Assembly (NCBI GenBank): GCA_025267735.1
Contig: CM046299.1
Location: forward strand, 33,990,887-34,054,886
Length of the DNA: 64,000 nucleotides
Direction: 5' to 3'
DNA from: Mactra quadrangularis
Taxonomy: Eukaryota; Mollusca; Bivalvia; Venerida; Mactridae
This document shows positions 33,170-45,672 of this stretch, piece by piece. A program made the translations under genes and the position numbers. Every line of letters begins with the position of its first letter. Within the stretch, counting starts at the first letter, position 1. Below the pieces are notes generated by a model that was not told the origin of the DNA, did not search any database, and saw only the letters and a list, made by a program, of their open reading frames with translations.

Positions 33170-34080
33170 AAATAAAAATACTATAGCATCATTTAGCACT
33201 ATAATTCATACACTATTTAGCATCATATTTATGCTATTTAGCATCATATTTATACGCTATTTAGCACTATTTATCACTATTTATATACATTGTACTGTTT
33301 AGCACCATTTAGTAGAATTTATATACTATTTAGCATCATTTATACACAGTATTATCATTTAGCATTATATTCATCAACTATTTAGCATCGTTTGTAGACT
33401 ATTCAGCATCATTTAGCAATATTTTTACACTACTTAGCATTATTCATACACTATTTTAGCATCATTTATACCCAATTCAGCATCAGTTAGCAATATTCGT
33501 ACACAGTTTAGCATCATTTATACAAAATTTAGCATCATTTAGCAATATCTATACACTATATAGCATCATTTTGCATCATTTAAACCCTTTAGCATCGACC
33601 CGGGTTTATACACTATTTAGCAGCAGTCACACACTATTAAGTATCATTTAGTACTATTTATACACTTAAAATAGCATCATTAAGAACCATCATTATTCAG
33701 TTAAGCATTATTTATACTCATATTCACACATTATTTGGCATCATTTAGCACTATTCTTGCACTATTTGGCCACCATTCCACACTTTTTTAGCATTATTCA
33801 TACACTAATATTGTTAAGCAGCATCTATATACTATTTAGCATCATATTGCACCATACATACTATTTTAAATATCATTTTGCACCGTTCATACACTTTTAG
33901 CATTATTCATTCACTATTTAGCATAATTTATATACTATTTAGCATAATTTTGCACCAATCAAACATTTTTAGCATCATTCATACACTATCTAGCATTATT
34001 TATCACTATTGTTATACTTTTTAGCATCATCAAGCACATTTAGAATCATTTATACAATACTTTGCAACATCAAATCCAAA
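33170..34080. repeat. Degenerate minisatellite based on TTTAGCATCATTTATACACTAT
   Basis: Dozens of imperfect copies of an approximately 20-22-bp unit (tttagcatcatt; tatacactat), with alternates such as tttagcactatt and tttagcaatatt. Spacing varies, so the array is old and decayed. No coding potential. Confidence 0.8.
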
Positions 34081-34674
34081 TACTTTCTTGCCCCATAATA
34101 CTGGTTTAAAAACACTTTTTAGTATACTTCATATAATATTTAGCACCATAATAAGATAGCTAGTATCATCAAGATTTTAATAGAATTATTTTATGCAATA
34201 TTTAGATCAATCAATCACAATGCATACAAATAGAGCAAACTACATACTAGAACAATCTTAGCAGTTTTCATAAAAAATATACATGTAACTAAGCATGATT
34301 TAAAAAAAATGTTAAGTTATATTTATCAAGAAAGATTCGCTTAAGTAGAATAATTTTTTAAGAGGAAAAAATATGATGATAAAAAGGTTAGTAATACAGG
34401 TAATTATAATATACAATATTTTACATCAGTAATATAATGTAATAATATACTACTGTTGTTTACGATACAAACAATACAGGGCGTATATTTATAATATTTT
34501 ATGAAATATAATATGTTGTTAATTACTAGGTCTGCACATGTAGTACATTTATAACAAGACTCTTAAATGAGATATTTCTAGTATACAACAAAACTTACAA
34601 ACATGTTATCTTGTTAATGAAATAAATAATTTGACAAAATGTAATGGTAATTAATGTTTCTCTTATAATAGCCG

Positions 34675-34890
34675 TCAGTCAGTCTTCTGGCTTGTTGTCC
34701 TATATACAAGTTCTAAGTACATATCCTTCCCAATCATGGACAACTATCCTAGTTAATACAAGTTTACATGGATAGGAGAGTCATAGAATTAATCTTATGA
34801 CTTAACTCCATTAAAGTAATACAACTTAAATCCCGGTCCTTTACAACCAACAACCCCTCAATTTAACAGTCAGACATGTTACTAAATGAA
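34675..34890 (-). repeat. Highly decayed SINE copy (tentative)
   Basis: Order of landmarks resembles the SINE on the minus strand: 'gtcagtcagtc', 'gaattaatc...cttaactcca', 'cccggtcctttacaacc', 'caacccctcaatttaacagt'. Divergence is high and the ends are unclear. Confidence 0.35.
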
Positions 34891-35145
34891 TCAAATGGAC
34901 AGACTCTGCAACTAATGAGTACTTCAACAAGGCAAAATCTTGAGGTGATGCTTCATGACATATATGGTAGCCCTAGGCCTTAATTTGATTAATCTGTTGA
35001 TACCCTAAGGTGAGGTCAATATTAACTGCAGGGGCATAACTTGAACAATTTTGTAGAACACCTTGACCCATAAACGGTGGATCAGGAATTGAATTAACAA
35101 AATTTTTGACAAATCATTTCTTGTAATACAAACAATCGTGTTCTT

Positions 35146-35445
35146 TTTGTTTTTGGTTAGGTTTAACACTGTAGCAAAACATTGTAACAGTAACATCACA
35201 GAGGTCAGTCAGCTTACTGTTCCTGGAAAGGCTGAATCTCTGAATTCAGCTGTTAACCAGTTACTAGGTGCATACTTCAGTCAAAGACTCACTACTGTCC
35301 TACATAATTTAGAATCAGTTGTAGAAAGCAGAATAGCTATAGAAATGATCTCAGCCAAATTCTATAAAGTATCCCTGCCAGGTATTGAACCCACTAACCT
35401 TCTATTAGTAGACCTGTTTGCTATCCACTGAGCTAGAGGGGCAGA
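35146..35445 (-). mobile_element. tRNA-derived SINE, copy d (diverged)
   Basis: Minus-strand copy: 3' end 'ggtttaacactgtagc', body 'cctggaaaggctgaatc', 'aaccagttactaggtgc', head 'ccactgagctagaggggcag'. Open frames on both strands here are shadows of this repeat. Confidence 0.7.
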
Positions 35446-35526
35446 CTTCATCATGGTTTACCATGCATGTAAGTCTGATTACATGATTGCATTCCATGTA
35501 TGGGTGAAAAAGTTGTTACATCTACA

Positions 35527-35960
35527 AGAAAAAAGAACAGAACAGAACAGATGTTTTATTTAAGATTTGTACAACAAAGGCACATGATCTTACAAAACAT
35601 TTAAGTACAAATATAGTACAGATCAATGATTAGACACATAATTATACAAAGGAAAAACAATGCATACATGAGCATAAATATTTGACTTGACATACAGAAT
35701 TGTGTAGTAAAATATAGTACAATGTTTATGAGAGTGGCATGTTGTTTATAAGACAATGTTATTTCTAATATGCAAAGCAGATTTAATAAACTTTGATAAA
35801 AATTTGATATAAAGTATGAGTACATATTGATTTACTAGTAAATCTACATGTACACATACTTTATGGTGGTGGCACAATGATGGTGATGTCTTCTCTGTGC
35901 AGGATAACATGTTAACTCTTGTGAAATGGTGAGAAAGGAGGAAGTTCAAGTAAAAGAAAA
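35527..35960 (-). repeat. Possible 3' end of a LINE (minus strand)
   Basis: Read on the minus strand, the segment ends in AATAAAACATCTGTTCTG and a short (TTCTG)n run, like a LINE 3' UTR with a simple-repeat tail. No RT motif was seen, so this would be 5'-truncated. A similar 'aacagaacagaacaga' run occurs near 22840. Confidence 0.4.
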
Positions 35961-38012
35961 TTGTCCTAGATTACTGATTTGATATTCATTAACTTCTTAC
36001 ATTTGTTATGTTAAAAATATATATACCTCATAGTTTAATAACTCACAATATTTTATTATTGCAGACTGTCAATATTTTTATACACTGAAGTCTTTCAAAC
36101 TGATAATAGATGAAAGTTTTGAAAAGTTGATATTGTAAATATTGTCATGTATGGACAAATCAAAGACAAACAAATGTTTACAATAAGACAGTCTGGTACA
36201 TCCAAGTCTTACCTTGAACTCATTGATACATACGTATACTCATATAATATTATATTGTACAAAAAAACAAATTATGTAAAATACAATGTATTATTGTGAG
36301 ATTGAGTTCTGTACTTAACTCTAAAGTTTTCTATTGAAATAGAAGAAATCATTCTGTTTGATGGAGTAAAGGTTTTTGATCAAAATATTGTCAATAGAAT
36401 CCTAAAAAATAATACAACAGAATGGTAGTACCATCTGACAGAATAAATCATATAACATTTCTAAAGAATTTATAATTTTAAAGACTACAAAACATTTAAG
36501 TTTGTTTGTTTGTAGCCTTTATAATATTTTCAACATAAACATCCGTTTTAAAAAGAAGTAACATGGATCAGATGAGTCTTATTTTTTCAAAGTAAATAAA
36601 AATCATTACATTTTCAAAATATATTATACATTTGGTATTTACTTGAACTCTACTGTACAAAATATAGAAATAATGTTCACATCAAATAGTCTGAAGTAAA
36701 TACAGATTTATTCTTTCATGCTTTACAGTGAAATGCTGTATTATTCGATGAAAATAAACGATGAAAATATCGGTTTATATTTTTACTACAGTGAAAATTA
36801 TAAATCAAAGCGCTGAAGGCACTGAATTCGTTCAGGTTTGAAAAGTGGAATTCAATTTCCGGCTCCAACAAAACATTTGTTCACAAAGAACAGTTCAGTG
36901 ATATTAGTTTGATAGGTAGACCAGCACTGTTCCAGTTCAAAACACTTCATACAATCGACCTATAATGAGGACAGACTAGTCCATTGTGGTAATTCAGCAT
37001 TGAAAGGGTTAAACAAGTTGGTCATTACACCGAGTTATTTCAAGTAGAAACAAAATTCACTGCTATGTATCTGATATCATAGTCTAAGAATACATCTAAC
37101 AATTAAAGTTATAATAATCATCATTTATCATGAACAACAAGTTTTATATTCATGTCAACAAATTTAACTTCTTAAAATACATTAAAATGTAGCCAAATTC
37201 TAATTCAAATTAAACAGTTTGGACAAAATTGCAGATGTGTTCAAAATTGCAACAGTTAAGCTGCATGTTGCAAAAATATCTTTAACTGACCAATCTTCAA
37301 ACTAAGACCTAACTACTAAACCTCATCTTAACTCTCATTTATTTACTGCACATGTAAAACATTGTCGCCAATACTTTAGACAGCATGAATGACCATGAAT
37401 AGTAAATGGTCTCATTTACACAAATTTATAATTTATGAGCTGAAAATAATGTCCAGTTTCACAACCATTTGACACACTTTGAAATAAATGATGTTTTACA
37501 AAAAGACCATTTGGAACATGGCTCTATTGAAACATAGCTACCAAGTTCATTGATAGTTTGTCTAAAATTGACATTATCTATCCAGGATTGTTCTTCCTAC
37601 CATTAATAACCTTGGTGACACTGGCTATGAAATAGTTTAAAAAGTTAAAAAATGAACTTTAAAATTGATTGATGATGATTTTAAGAAAAGGTGCCAATAT
37701 GACTGTACAAATCAGTTTAAATACCAAGATAAAAACCTGATGGTTATGTATGACTAATACAAACACTTTGTTCATTTAATAATGTTGACTTCTTTTTACA
37801 ATGACTTTTTTCCAATTATCGGAGAACCCATACTCTTGAAACCATGACATAGTTTTGTATGAATTAATACTTTACATGATTCTCTAAAACAATGATAAAA
37901 TATCAATACAGATGGTATAAATGTCAAGTTTATATTTTAGTTGTAAGGGTTTCAAGTTTTAACAAGTGTTACTAGTAGTCCATTGCCTAAGAATGCATGT
38001 ACAGATCTTTGT
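35961..38012. other. AT-rich non-coding DNA
   Basis: No gene supported. A somewhat less AT-rich patch at 36720-37030 has no clear frame or splice pattern. Confidence 0.4.
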
Positions 38013-38240
38013 AGGAGAAATTGTCCAGTGGTAGGGCTCTCGCTTAGGGATCAAGAGGTCCCTGGTTCGATCCCCACTAGGGGCACTACTAATTTCCTTG
38101 AGCAAGAAGATAACCTACAATTGTTCCACTCCATCCAGGTGTAAATGGGTAATGTGAGGGATCACCTGCCTGAAGGTGATTTCAATAAACCAGTTGTTAT
38201 TGTATAAGATTGTAAAGTCGGCTGAACATGTACATGGAAC
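38013..38240 (+). mobile_element. Second tRNA-derived SINE family
   Basis: The tRNA-like head 'ttgtccagtggtagggctc' with B box GGTTCGATCCC at about 38062, then a body with 'ccttgagcaaga', 'ctccatccaggtgtaaatgg' and 'cacctgcctgaagg'. The body differs from the 6059 family. The 3' end is approximate. Confidence 0.6.
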
Positions 38241-38321
38241 CAGACTCTAAACCGCACTTAAACTTTTAACTTTACTGACTGGCAGGAAGGGCAAGGTCCT
38301 TGAGAATTTATTGCTTTTGTT

Positions 38322-39424
38322 GATCGTTTTGTTTTGTTGGGTTTAAGGCCATAGCAACACATTGTATAGGTCATATAACGGCGGTCAGTCAACCTACTCA
38401 CTACTCCTGGAAAGGCTAAATCTCTGCATTAAGCTGTTAACCAACTACTAAGCGCATACTTTCGTCAGTGACTGACAACTGCCCTACATAATTAAAAATC
38501 ATTGGTAGGAGGGAGAATGGCCGTAGACCAAGCTCCAGAAAAGTATGCCCGCTCAGGAATCAAACCTATGACCCCTCGATCAGTAGACTTGCGTGCTACC
38601 AACTAGGGATGGGTATTGCCAGAAATTTCATATTGCGATTCGCAACAGCGTATTGCAATACGTATTGCAATATATTGGGAGTTTAGAACATAAGTTTTTT
38701 TCAGCACCCATGCTTGTACTTTACCGACAATATGAAGATTCAACACAATTATACATTGTGAAAGCTTTATTTAAGCTATTGCAAACATTAAGACTCAACT
38801 TTTGTCCAGTAAAGTAAGTATTATTACAAATCTTACTTGAAATCGAATGTTATTTTTGCGACACTATGCTGATAGACTGATAGTGTCAGCATGCCGATTG
38901 AGAATTACATATTAAGCATTAACCCATTGCCACATACTGCTTCCTCTGATTTGCCTACTGCCACTTTAGTACATTGTATGTATGGAGGTGTCCTGGGAAG
39001 TGTGCAAGTTTTGCAAGAAACAAAATAAAAAAAAGTTAAGATTGAAATAAAATATTAATGATGCCAACTAAATTTTACGAAAACATATATACTTTTCGTA
39101 TCTAACTCAATGCGAATTCATAAAAAATATAAATCAACTCCATCCCCCCACCCTACTTAATATTAAAGTCGTCACAGGTAGATATGTCAATACTTTATAC
39201 TAAACCTTTATGCTAAAATATATTAAAGGAAAACCAAATTCTGCCACAAATAATACAAAAACAGCTTTGAGTATGCATTAATAGTGGCTATTAGATTAAG
39301 ATAAAAATATCGCAATATATTGTGGGACCGTACCGGTATGTATTGTGTTTGAAGCGTATTGCAATATACCAGTATACCGGTATTATCGCGCATCCCTACT
39401 ACCAACTGAGCAAGCCGGGCGGCT
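38322..39424 (-). mobile_element. tRNA-derived SINE, copy e, split by a hAT insertion
   Basis: Minus-strand SINE: 3' end at 'gttgggtttaaggccatagc', head 'accaactgagcaagccgggc' at 39401-39420. TTGCTTTTGTT flanks it at 38311-38321 and 39425-39435 (11-bp target duplication). The tRNA head is interrupted by the element at 38604-39398, so the SINE landed first. Confidence 0.85.
38604..39398. mobile_element. Non-autonomous hAT element nested in SINE copy e
   Basis: 795 bp with ends TAGGGATG/CATCCCTA and an exact 8-bp target duplication CTACCAAC (38596-38603, 39399-39406). The terminal regions are rich in TATTGCAATA motifs. Open frames inside (for example 38593-38817, 39223-39468) have no transposase features. 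Confidence 0.85.
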
Positions 39425-39435
39425 TTGCTTTTGTT

Positions 39436-40193
39436 AAAAAGATAAATTTGAGATCTTTTCACAAGCACAAAAATCAGGCTGCATCAGATCATATTAAACA
39501 GAAATGACATTCTAAAATGTACCATCACTACAAAAGCAATAAACTACTGTATGTATCATCTATTAGTTCAATAAATGAGATCTTGAAATATTAAGTATTT
39601 GTCAAAGGGAGAGAAGTAGAATTCAGTCTCTCACTCTCACTGTATCTAAAATAGACTGTGATGTCACTAAATACAGCTAGGTGAAACCTACTTCAACATT
39701 GGTCAGGTACTTTTACCCAGAGAGTCCAAACATGTTTGTCAGATATTTACTTAGCCAAAAAATACCTTTTTTATAATTTCTAATACCTTTTTTATTAAAA
39801 CAAAATCTTTGACACTATTTGTAATATTTGTATAATTACTGTGTAATATGGGAAGAATATCTTGAAGGTGAAATAATGGACAACACATAAATAAAGTTTC
39901 TATTATCTTTAATCTAAAGATGTTCACTAGTACTATTCAATACTAACTACTCTAATCTAAAACTCTCCAAGACTCTGAAATGAGGTGGGTGGAGCTTAAC
40001 TTAAATTCAAATGACCATTGGTCAAGTAGTTAAATACAGCCTTACAGGTCGTCCACGTAAACATTGCGTATACAAACATAGCCGGTTTCATTACACACTT
40101 GTGTTTAGGGGTGATTTAGTTTTACAAATCTGTAGTTTAGTTAGTTTACACTTATTTTATAAACACATCTTTATATAAAATGTATAATGTGCA
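39436..40193. other. AT-rich non-coding DNA
   Basis: Nothing recognisable. Confidence 0.45.
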
Positions 40194-40195
40194 TA

Positions 40196-40867
40196 TCGTC
40201 GGTCGGCTGCCAAAACCTCGTATCTCAATTTTTCAAGGTTTTCAGGAGAAGGAAAAAACTATTTTATCAAAAAGTTGTATCTCAAAATTATCCAAACTTA
40301 AAATAATAATTTTTCGTTTCAAAATGTCGTAACTACCATTTGACACCCATAAAATTAATGTATTACAACATTTGTCAAAGATAACTGTTTCCCATGTTTG
40401 CAAACAAGAAAAATATAATAAATGCATTATTTCTGCTTCTTAATTTAATTACTAGTGTAGAATACTTGTCATTATTAGTGGAACAGAAATGACAAACTAT
40501 TTTCAATCGTTTTAGTCGAAATTATAAGTCATAAGATGCAAATCATACAAGATAAGCATACAAAATTAAAGTTAAATGAATAAAGTGGTTGAAATCAAAC
40601 ATATTTTGCCTCAAAGAAGAATCCAACTGCACAATCATTTTTTTATCATTAATGGAGTGTTAAGTGTGAGATACGATATTTTGACCGTTGTTCAAAAAAC
40701 CAATCGGAGTTACGATATTTCATCTCTTGATAATATTTCGGGTATTGATTGGCTTACATGTACGACATTTTGGGACAAAACGGGAATCGCTTTGGCGTAC
40801 TTCGTGCAGTCAAAAAGTCATTTTTGCCAAAAATCATAGTTACAACCTTTTGGCAGCCGACCGACGA
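40196..40867. mobile_element. TA-flanked inverted-repeat transposon (MITE)
   Basis: 672 bp. TCGTCGGTCGGCTGCCAAAA at the left and its complement TTTTGGCAGCCGACCGACGA at the right form a 20-bp perfect terminal inverted repeat. TA lies outside each end (40194-40195, 40868-40869). No transposase; overlapping short frames at 40576-40894 have no known motif. Confidence 0.8.
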
Positions 40868-40869
40868 TA

Positions 40870-42655
40870 TACACTATTTAAAATAAATATTTAATATCAA
40901 AGACGTATGGTTAAATAATTGAAATACATTTCATGCATTAGCTTACTCATATATTAAGTAGGCAAGTCTGTCGTTTAAAGTACAAAAACATGCATGACCT
41001 AGAATACGACCTCTGCACTGCACTATTATGTATATGTTATGTATTAGAACCCTGTAAAATGATAGTATTTAGATGCTAAATGCAACTACTGTATCCCAGC
41101 CCTTACAGAGACAATTCCTTGTCCAGGAAATGGTAGGTGACTTGTGACCACATCTATCAATGGTTGCTATATTGTCCTTGCAGCACCTGCATCACAGGCA
41201 TTATCCCTTTACCTCATACTGTCCCCTTTTGTCCCCTGTATGTGATTCTAATACTGACCCTTTTTGTCCCCTGTTATGATTCTAATACTGTCCCCTTTTG
41301 TCCCCTCTTAACTTTATGCTATCAAAAACATATTTCCACTGAATAATGTAAAAAATCTTTTACTGAATATTGTAGATAAATCACTAACCTAATGAATGCT
41401 CAGAAAAAAATAGTAAGTTATATTTTGACTTTAATCACAAATTTGATTTAAAACATACAGGTATACATCCAAATGTCACACTCATTGTTTGTATAGTCTG
41501 ACTGGTTAAATTAATGTTTAATCCTTGGTTTTGCTAACAATTAAATCACTTTTTTAAATAATAACTTTTTTGTGATAAAATATCTTCAAATGAGCTTTAA
41601 TTTTAAGAAAAAGTTTTAATAATGCAAAAATGATGATTTTGACAGCAAAAATGTTTATTCAAAGAAATTACAAAAAATCTCCATATCTGTTTCAAAATGT
41701 TTAGTTTTTAAGTTCCCGATAGTAGTTAAATATACAAATCAGTCACAATATCATCATCAAAGGGATTAACATTTATTATTATTACCTAATGCTATATATA
41801 AATGTCAATTTGCTATTTTTAACTGTTTTTCAACTATTCTGAGTGAAACTGGATTAAACCTGTAATGTTTTACTGCGCAACACCACTGCGCATGAAACAG
41901 TTTTGACTGTTGCCCTCGTGTGCGAACTGTTGCCCTCACGTGCGAACTGTTTCATAAAGTGAAGTGCCAAGGGAAGTAACCGCATTGAAAAAAACTCCAA
42001 GCGTCCAATGAGCGAGATCATTGCAAGCGTCTTTAGAGTTACCAAACAAAAAGTAGAAAAAAGTAAATTCTGTAGAAACTAGAACTGCCACCAGTGGCGA
42101 AAATACCCCCGCAACAGCAACATTTCAAGATAAAAGCAAGTCAACATTGTGGAAGTCCAAAAAGGTAAATGCTGTAAGAAGCATAAAAACCATAAAAAGA
42201 ATAGGATGCAAATATCAAATTGGAAATAAACAGCAAATTACAGTGTAATTCACTATAGATTTATGAAAAAGCAAAATGAACAGAGTTGTCATACTTCAAA
42301 TGATTTTTTACATGAAAATGAACACCATTTGGTCATTATGAATGTAAAGTGGAACAACAGTCTGTTGTTTTACAGACAAAGAGTGATCACATTTAAACTC
42401 ATCATGAGTATGTTGTAACCAGATGAGCAAAATGTAGAATGTGTTTGTAATTTTTTGATAAATAAGTAAAAAATAAGGCAATTGTAAAAATGGTAGTCAG
42501 CAATGTACACAATATAAATCAAACAATTAGTATTTACAATAACTTGTATCAAGAATTTCACAAATACCCCATAAGAAAGCTTAAATTACCGATCATTATT
42601 TTCACAGTAGTAAAGTTAAAATAATATCTAAAATCTCATGTAGCTATAACGAAAT
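40870..42655. other. AT-rich DNA with one GC-richer patch
   Basis: Mostly featureless. At 41865-42010 there is a directly repeated 'ctgttgccctc' plus 'gtgcgaactgtt'. The nearby 'acagttttgactgttgccc' resembles the arms of the palindrome at 45253-45425, so this may be a decayed relative. Confidence 0.4.
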
Positions 42656-42659
42656 AAGA

Positions 42660-44720
42660 TGTTTTCTTCACAACATTACAGAAAAAATCAAGATGGCTAT
42701 TAGTTGGTCCATTGAAATACATAAAAAATAAATACATATAAAAATTTCATCAACAAGAATTTGTCAGCACAATTTTATCAAAATGAGGTGAGAAAAAAAG
42801 ATGTTTGCTGTACAAGATATTAGAAAATTCAACATGGCTGCCAGTCAGCCATTTTGAATTCCACTTAAGAAAATGCCAAGCACATCAACTTAAACAATTG
42901 GTAACTTTCTCAAAGTCTGTACAAAAATTATCAAATCATTTGCTTTTTAAAAAGAAAAACTCAGAATGGCTGCCAATCAGCCATTATGAATTTGATAAAA
43001 TATCAATACATCAAAAAAAAAGTTCAACAATAAGAATTTGATAAAAATAGCAGTACATAATAGACTTCAGCAAGTCAAAATGGCAAACAATGTGGAATAA
43101 TGCTATATTTAATAAGTTACATGACATAAAGCCATAAACCCTTGATTCATCTTCGTCAATAATATTTGCTAATCAATGAGATAAATAGTTACTACGAGAT
43201 GTAGAATTGGTCATACTATATTAACACATTCATACGTTCTCAAAAGAAAGAAAGCACCTAAATGTATACCATGTGACGAGCATTTCAATGTCAAATACGT
43301 TCTCCTTGACTGCCAGGATCTTAAATACATCCGTGACAAACATTTTAAAGTTAACTCACTTAAAGAACTTTTTGAGTCTGTACCATCATATTTTCTAATC
43401 GCCGAGATCAAATAGTGATTTCGCGATGTAGAATTGGTCATACCAATTTAACACATTCATACCTTCTCAAAAGAGAGGAAGCACCTAAATGTATACCCTG
43501 TGACGAGCATTTCAATGTCAAACACATTCTACTGGACTGTCAGGATCTTAAATACATCCGTGACAAACATTTTAAAGTTAACTCACTTAAAGAACTTTTT
43601 GAGTCTGTACCATCATATGCGATACTTAACTTTTTGAAGGAAATAAATGTATATAATAAGATATAGAGCTTTACATCATTAATATCGTTTTAATAAATAG
43701 TACCATTTATTGCTTTTGGCGCGATATGACCTTTTTGTGTTGGTGCGCCGTAAAACCAAAACAAAACCAAACCATACTTGAAGGAAATAAATGTTTATCA
43801 TAAAATATAGGACGTAAAATCTTCATTATCTATTGAAGTAATAGTATCATCAATTGTATTCGGCATAATATGACCTTTTTGCATTAATAAGCCGTAAAAT
43901 CCAATTAATCAATCAATAAATCAATCAGACTTCAGCAAGAAGAAATTGGTAATGAAATAAGCTTACTATACAGTTATTTAAACAAAGTCAAAATGGCTGC
44001 CAGTCTGCCATAACGAATTTGTATCCAGAGTAAATCCATGAACGAGTCAACTACATCAATAAAGACTTTGGAGCGAAATTTGGCAAAAATTGAGTAAAAC
44101 AAACACATACATGTACTATACAGTAATTTATATAAAAATTCAAGATGGCTGCCAGTCAGCCATATTGAATATAAATTGATGAAGAATAGTCATACTGATC
44201 AACTGTATTAGTGAGACCTTGTATGCAATTTCTTTTCAAAATATGTATGGTAATAAGTCAATATAAGACTGTATTAATTTTGAAAAAAGGATGACAGCCA
44301 GTCCGCCATTTTGAATTGGAATTGAGTAAAAGAGTATGTACACATCAACTGTGAACGCCTGTGCAAAATTCTATCAAAATTAGTTAAGAAAAAAATCTGT
44401 TGAGAAATAAGCATACAGTAATTAAACTAAATTTAAAAAAATTCAAGATGGCCGCAAGTCGGCCATTTTGAATTTGGAATTGATATAAAGTGTATGTACA
44501 CATCAACTGTAAACACCTGTGCAAAATTCTATAAAATAAAAAAATAAAAAATCTGTTGAGAAATAAGCATGCAGTTATTAAATTAAATTTAAAAAAATCA
44601 AGATGGCCGTAAGTCGGCCATTTTGAATTGGAATTGATATAAAATGCATATAAACATCAACTGTAAACGCCTGTGCAAATTCTATAAAATAAGATAAGAA
44701 AAAAATCTATTGAGAAAAAA
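42660..44720. repeat. Array of about 150-bp repeats with a recurring hairpin
   Basis: Eight segments contain variants of ATGGCCGCAAGTCGGCCAT flanked by TTCAA and TTGAA (near 42685, 42833, 42966, 43993, 44144, 44290, 44448, 44602). Each can fold to a stem of about 10-13 bp. The last four are spaced about 145-157 bp and share 'gaattgatataaa', 'catcaactgtaaac' and 'cctgtgcaaa'. The array is interrupted at about 43195-43925 by LINE tail sequences. Looks like a tandem-core mobile element or satellite. Confidence 0.65.
43197..43925 (+). pseudogene. Tandem copies of a LINE RNase H C-terminal tail and 3' UTR
   Basis: Two open segments, 43197-43415 and about 43424-43666, encode nearly the same peptide: RCRIGHT.LTHSYLLKR...PKCIPCDEHFNVKHILLDC. 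This matches the end of the RNase H region of I/Jockey-type non-LTR retrotransposons, where R-G-HT is followed by a C..C...H...C zinc-binding motif. After the second copy comes a 3' UTR ending 'gcgccgtaaaacc' with (AAAC)n. A third, shorter copy of the tail (43790-43925) ends 'aagccgtaaaatcc' with (CAAT)n. No endonuclease or RT remains. The first copy ends at TAG; the second continues to 43666. Confidence 0.75.
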
Positions 44721-44914
44721 GCATACTAAACAGTTATCTAATTAGATTTAAAATATATAACACAATTAAATATTTTAAACAAGTGAGATATGTTTCCATA
44801 GTTACATGAGTTTTGTATACACCATTAAATCATGGTATATAACAGCTTCTATTCAAATACATTAAGAAATAAACATACTACAAATGTATTAATTTTTTGG
44901 GACAGACCACATAT

Positions 44915-44984
44915 CCAACCAACCAACCAACCAACCAACAAACCAACCAACCAACCAACCAACCAACCAACCAACCAACCAACC
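44915..44984. repeat. (CCAA)n microsatellite
   Basis: About 17 units with a single interruption (ccaacaaacc). Confidence 0.95.
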
Positions 44985-45000
44985 ACCAGGGTGATTCCAG

Positions 45001-45033
45001 TATACCCCCGAAAACTTCGTTTGCGGGGGTATA
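45001..45033. repeat. GC-rich hairpin
   Basis: TATACCCCCG ... CGGGGGTATA with an inner AAAC-TTC-GTTT stem; a strong 10+4-bp hairpin directly after the microsatellite. Possibly the terminus of a repeat, possibly transcribed as structured RNA. Confidence 0.6.
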
Positions 45034-45252
45034 AATATCTACGATATGTCGCGGTTTGAAGACATTGAAGAGAGGGATCTCAAACTTTTGCTTGAGAATC
45101 AGGACTCTCTAAGCACACGTAATGTCATCAAATTAAGTTTGACTGTATTCTGATCCATTTTTCATGACTTGTTCACTTCAGAATAAAACGTTTCCGCTTA
45201 TGAAACTATCTTTATTGCCATGTTATACCTGTACTTGCATTAGGTAATCAAA

Positions 45253-45425
45253 CACTTATTGCATGGGTGTTTGGGGAACAGTCAAAACTATTATCCCTCG
45301 GTATCAGGGACAACATTTAGAACTGTTGCCCGAGGCCTAACGGCCTCGGGCAACAGTTCTTAAGTTGTCCCTGATACCTCGGGAAAATAGTTTTGACTGT
45401 TCCCCAAACACCCATGAAATAAGTG
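45253..45425. repeat. Nearly perfect palindrome with about 84-bp arms
   Basis: Arms 45253-45337 and 45342-45425 are reverse complements with few differences and a 4-base centre (CCCGAGGCC-TAAC-GGCCTCGGG). Contains GGGTGTTTGGGGAACAGTC and its complement. Likely a foldback MITE. Confidence 0.8.
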
Positions 45426-45672
45426 TATAATGTTATAAGTGGTCATTATTTCAATTTTTAACAGCCCCCCCCAAACAGTAGCCATCATTTAAACTTTCAA
45501 TGAAGATAAGGTACATTATCTCTGACTTGTATGAAAATCTGATAAGGATCTGGTAGACTGCTCTATGAGGTAAAGGGTGAAAACGGCAGGCAGTAAGGTA
45601 TTTATTCACAGACTGTCCTAAATCGGTTGAGACACACTGTTCAGCCTATTCATGCTGGACTGAACTGTAAAT

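Noticed and set aside
35138..35431. 97-codon plus-strand frame
   Set aside because: Lies entirely on the complementary strand of SINE copy d.
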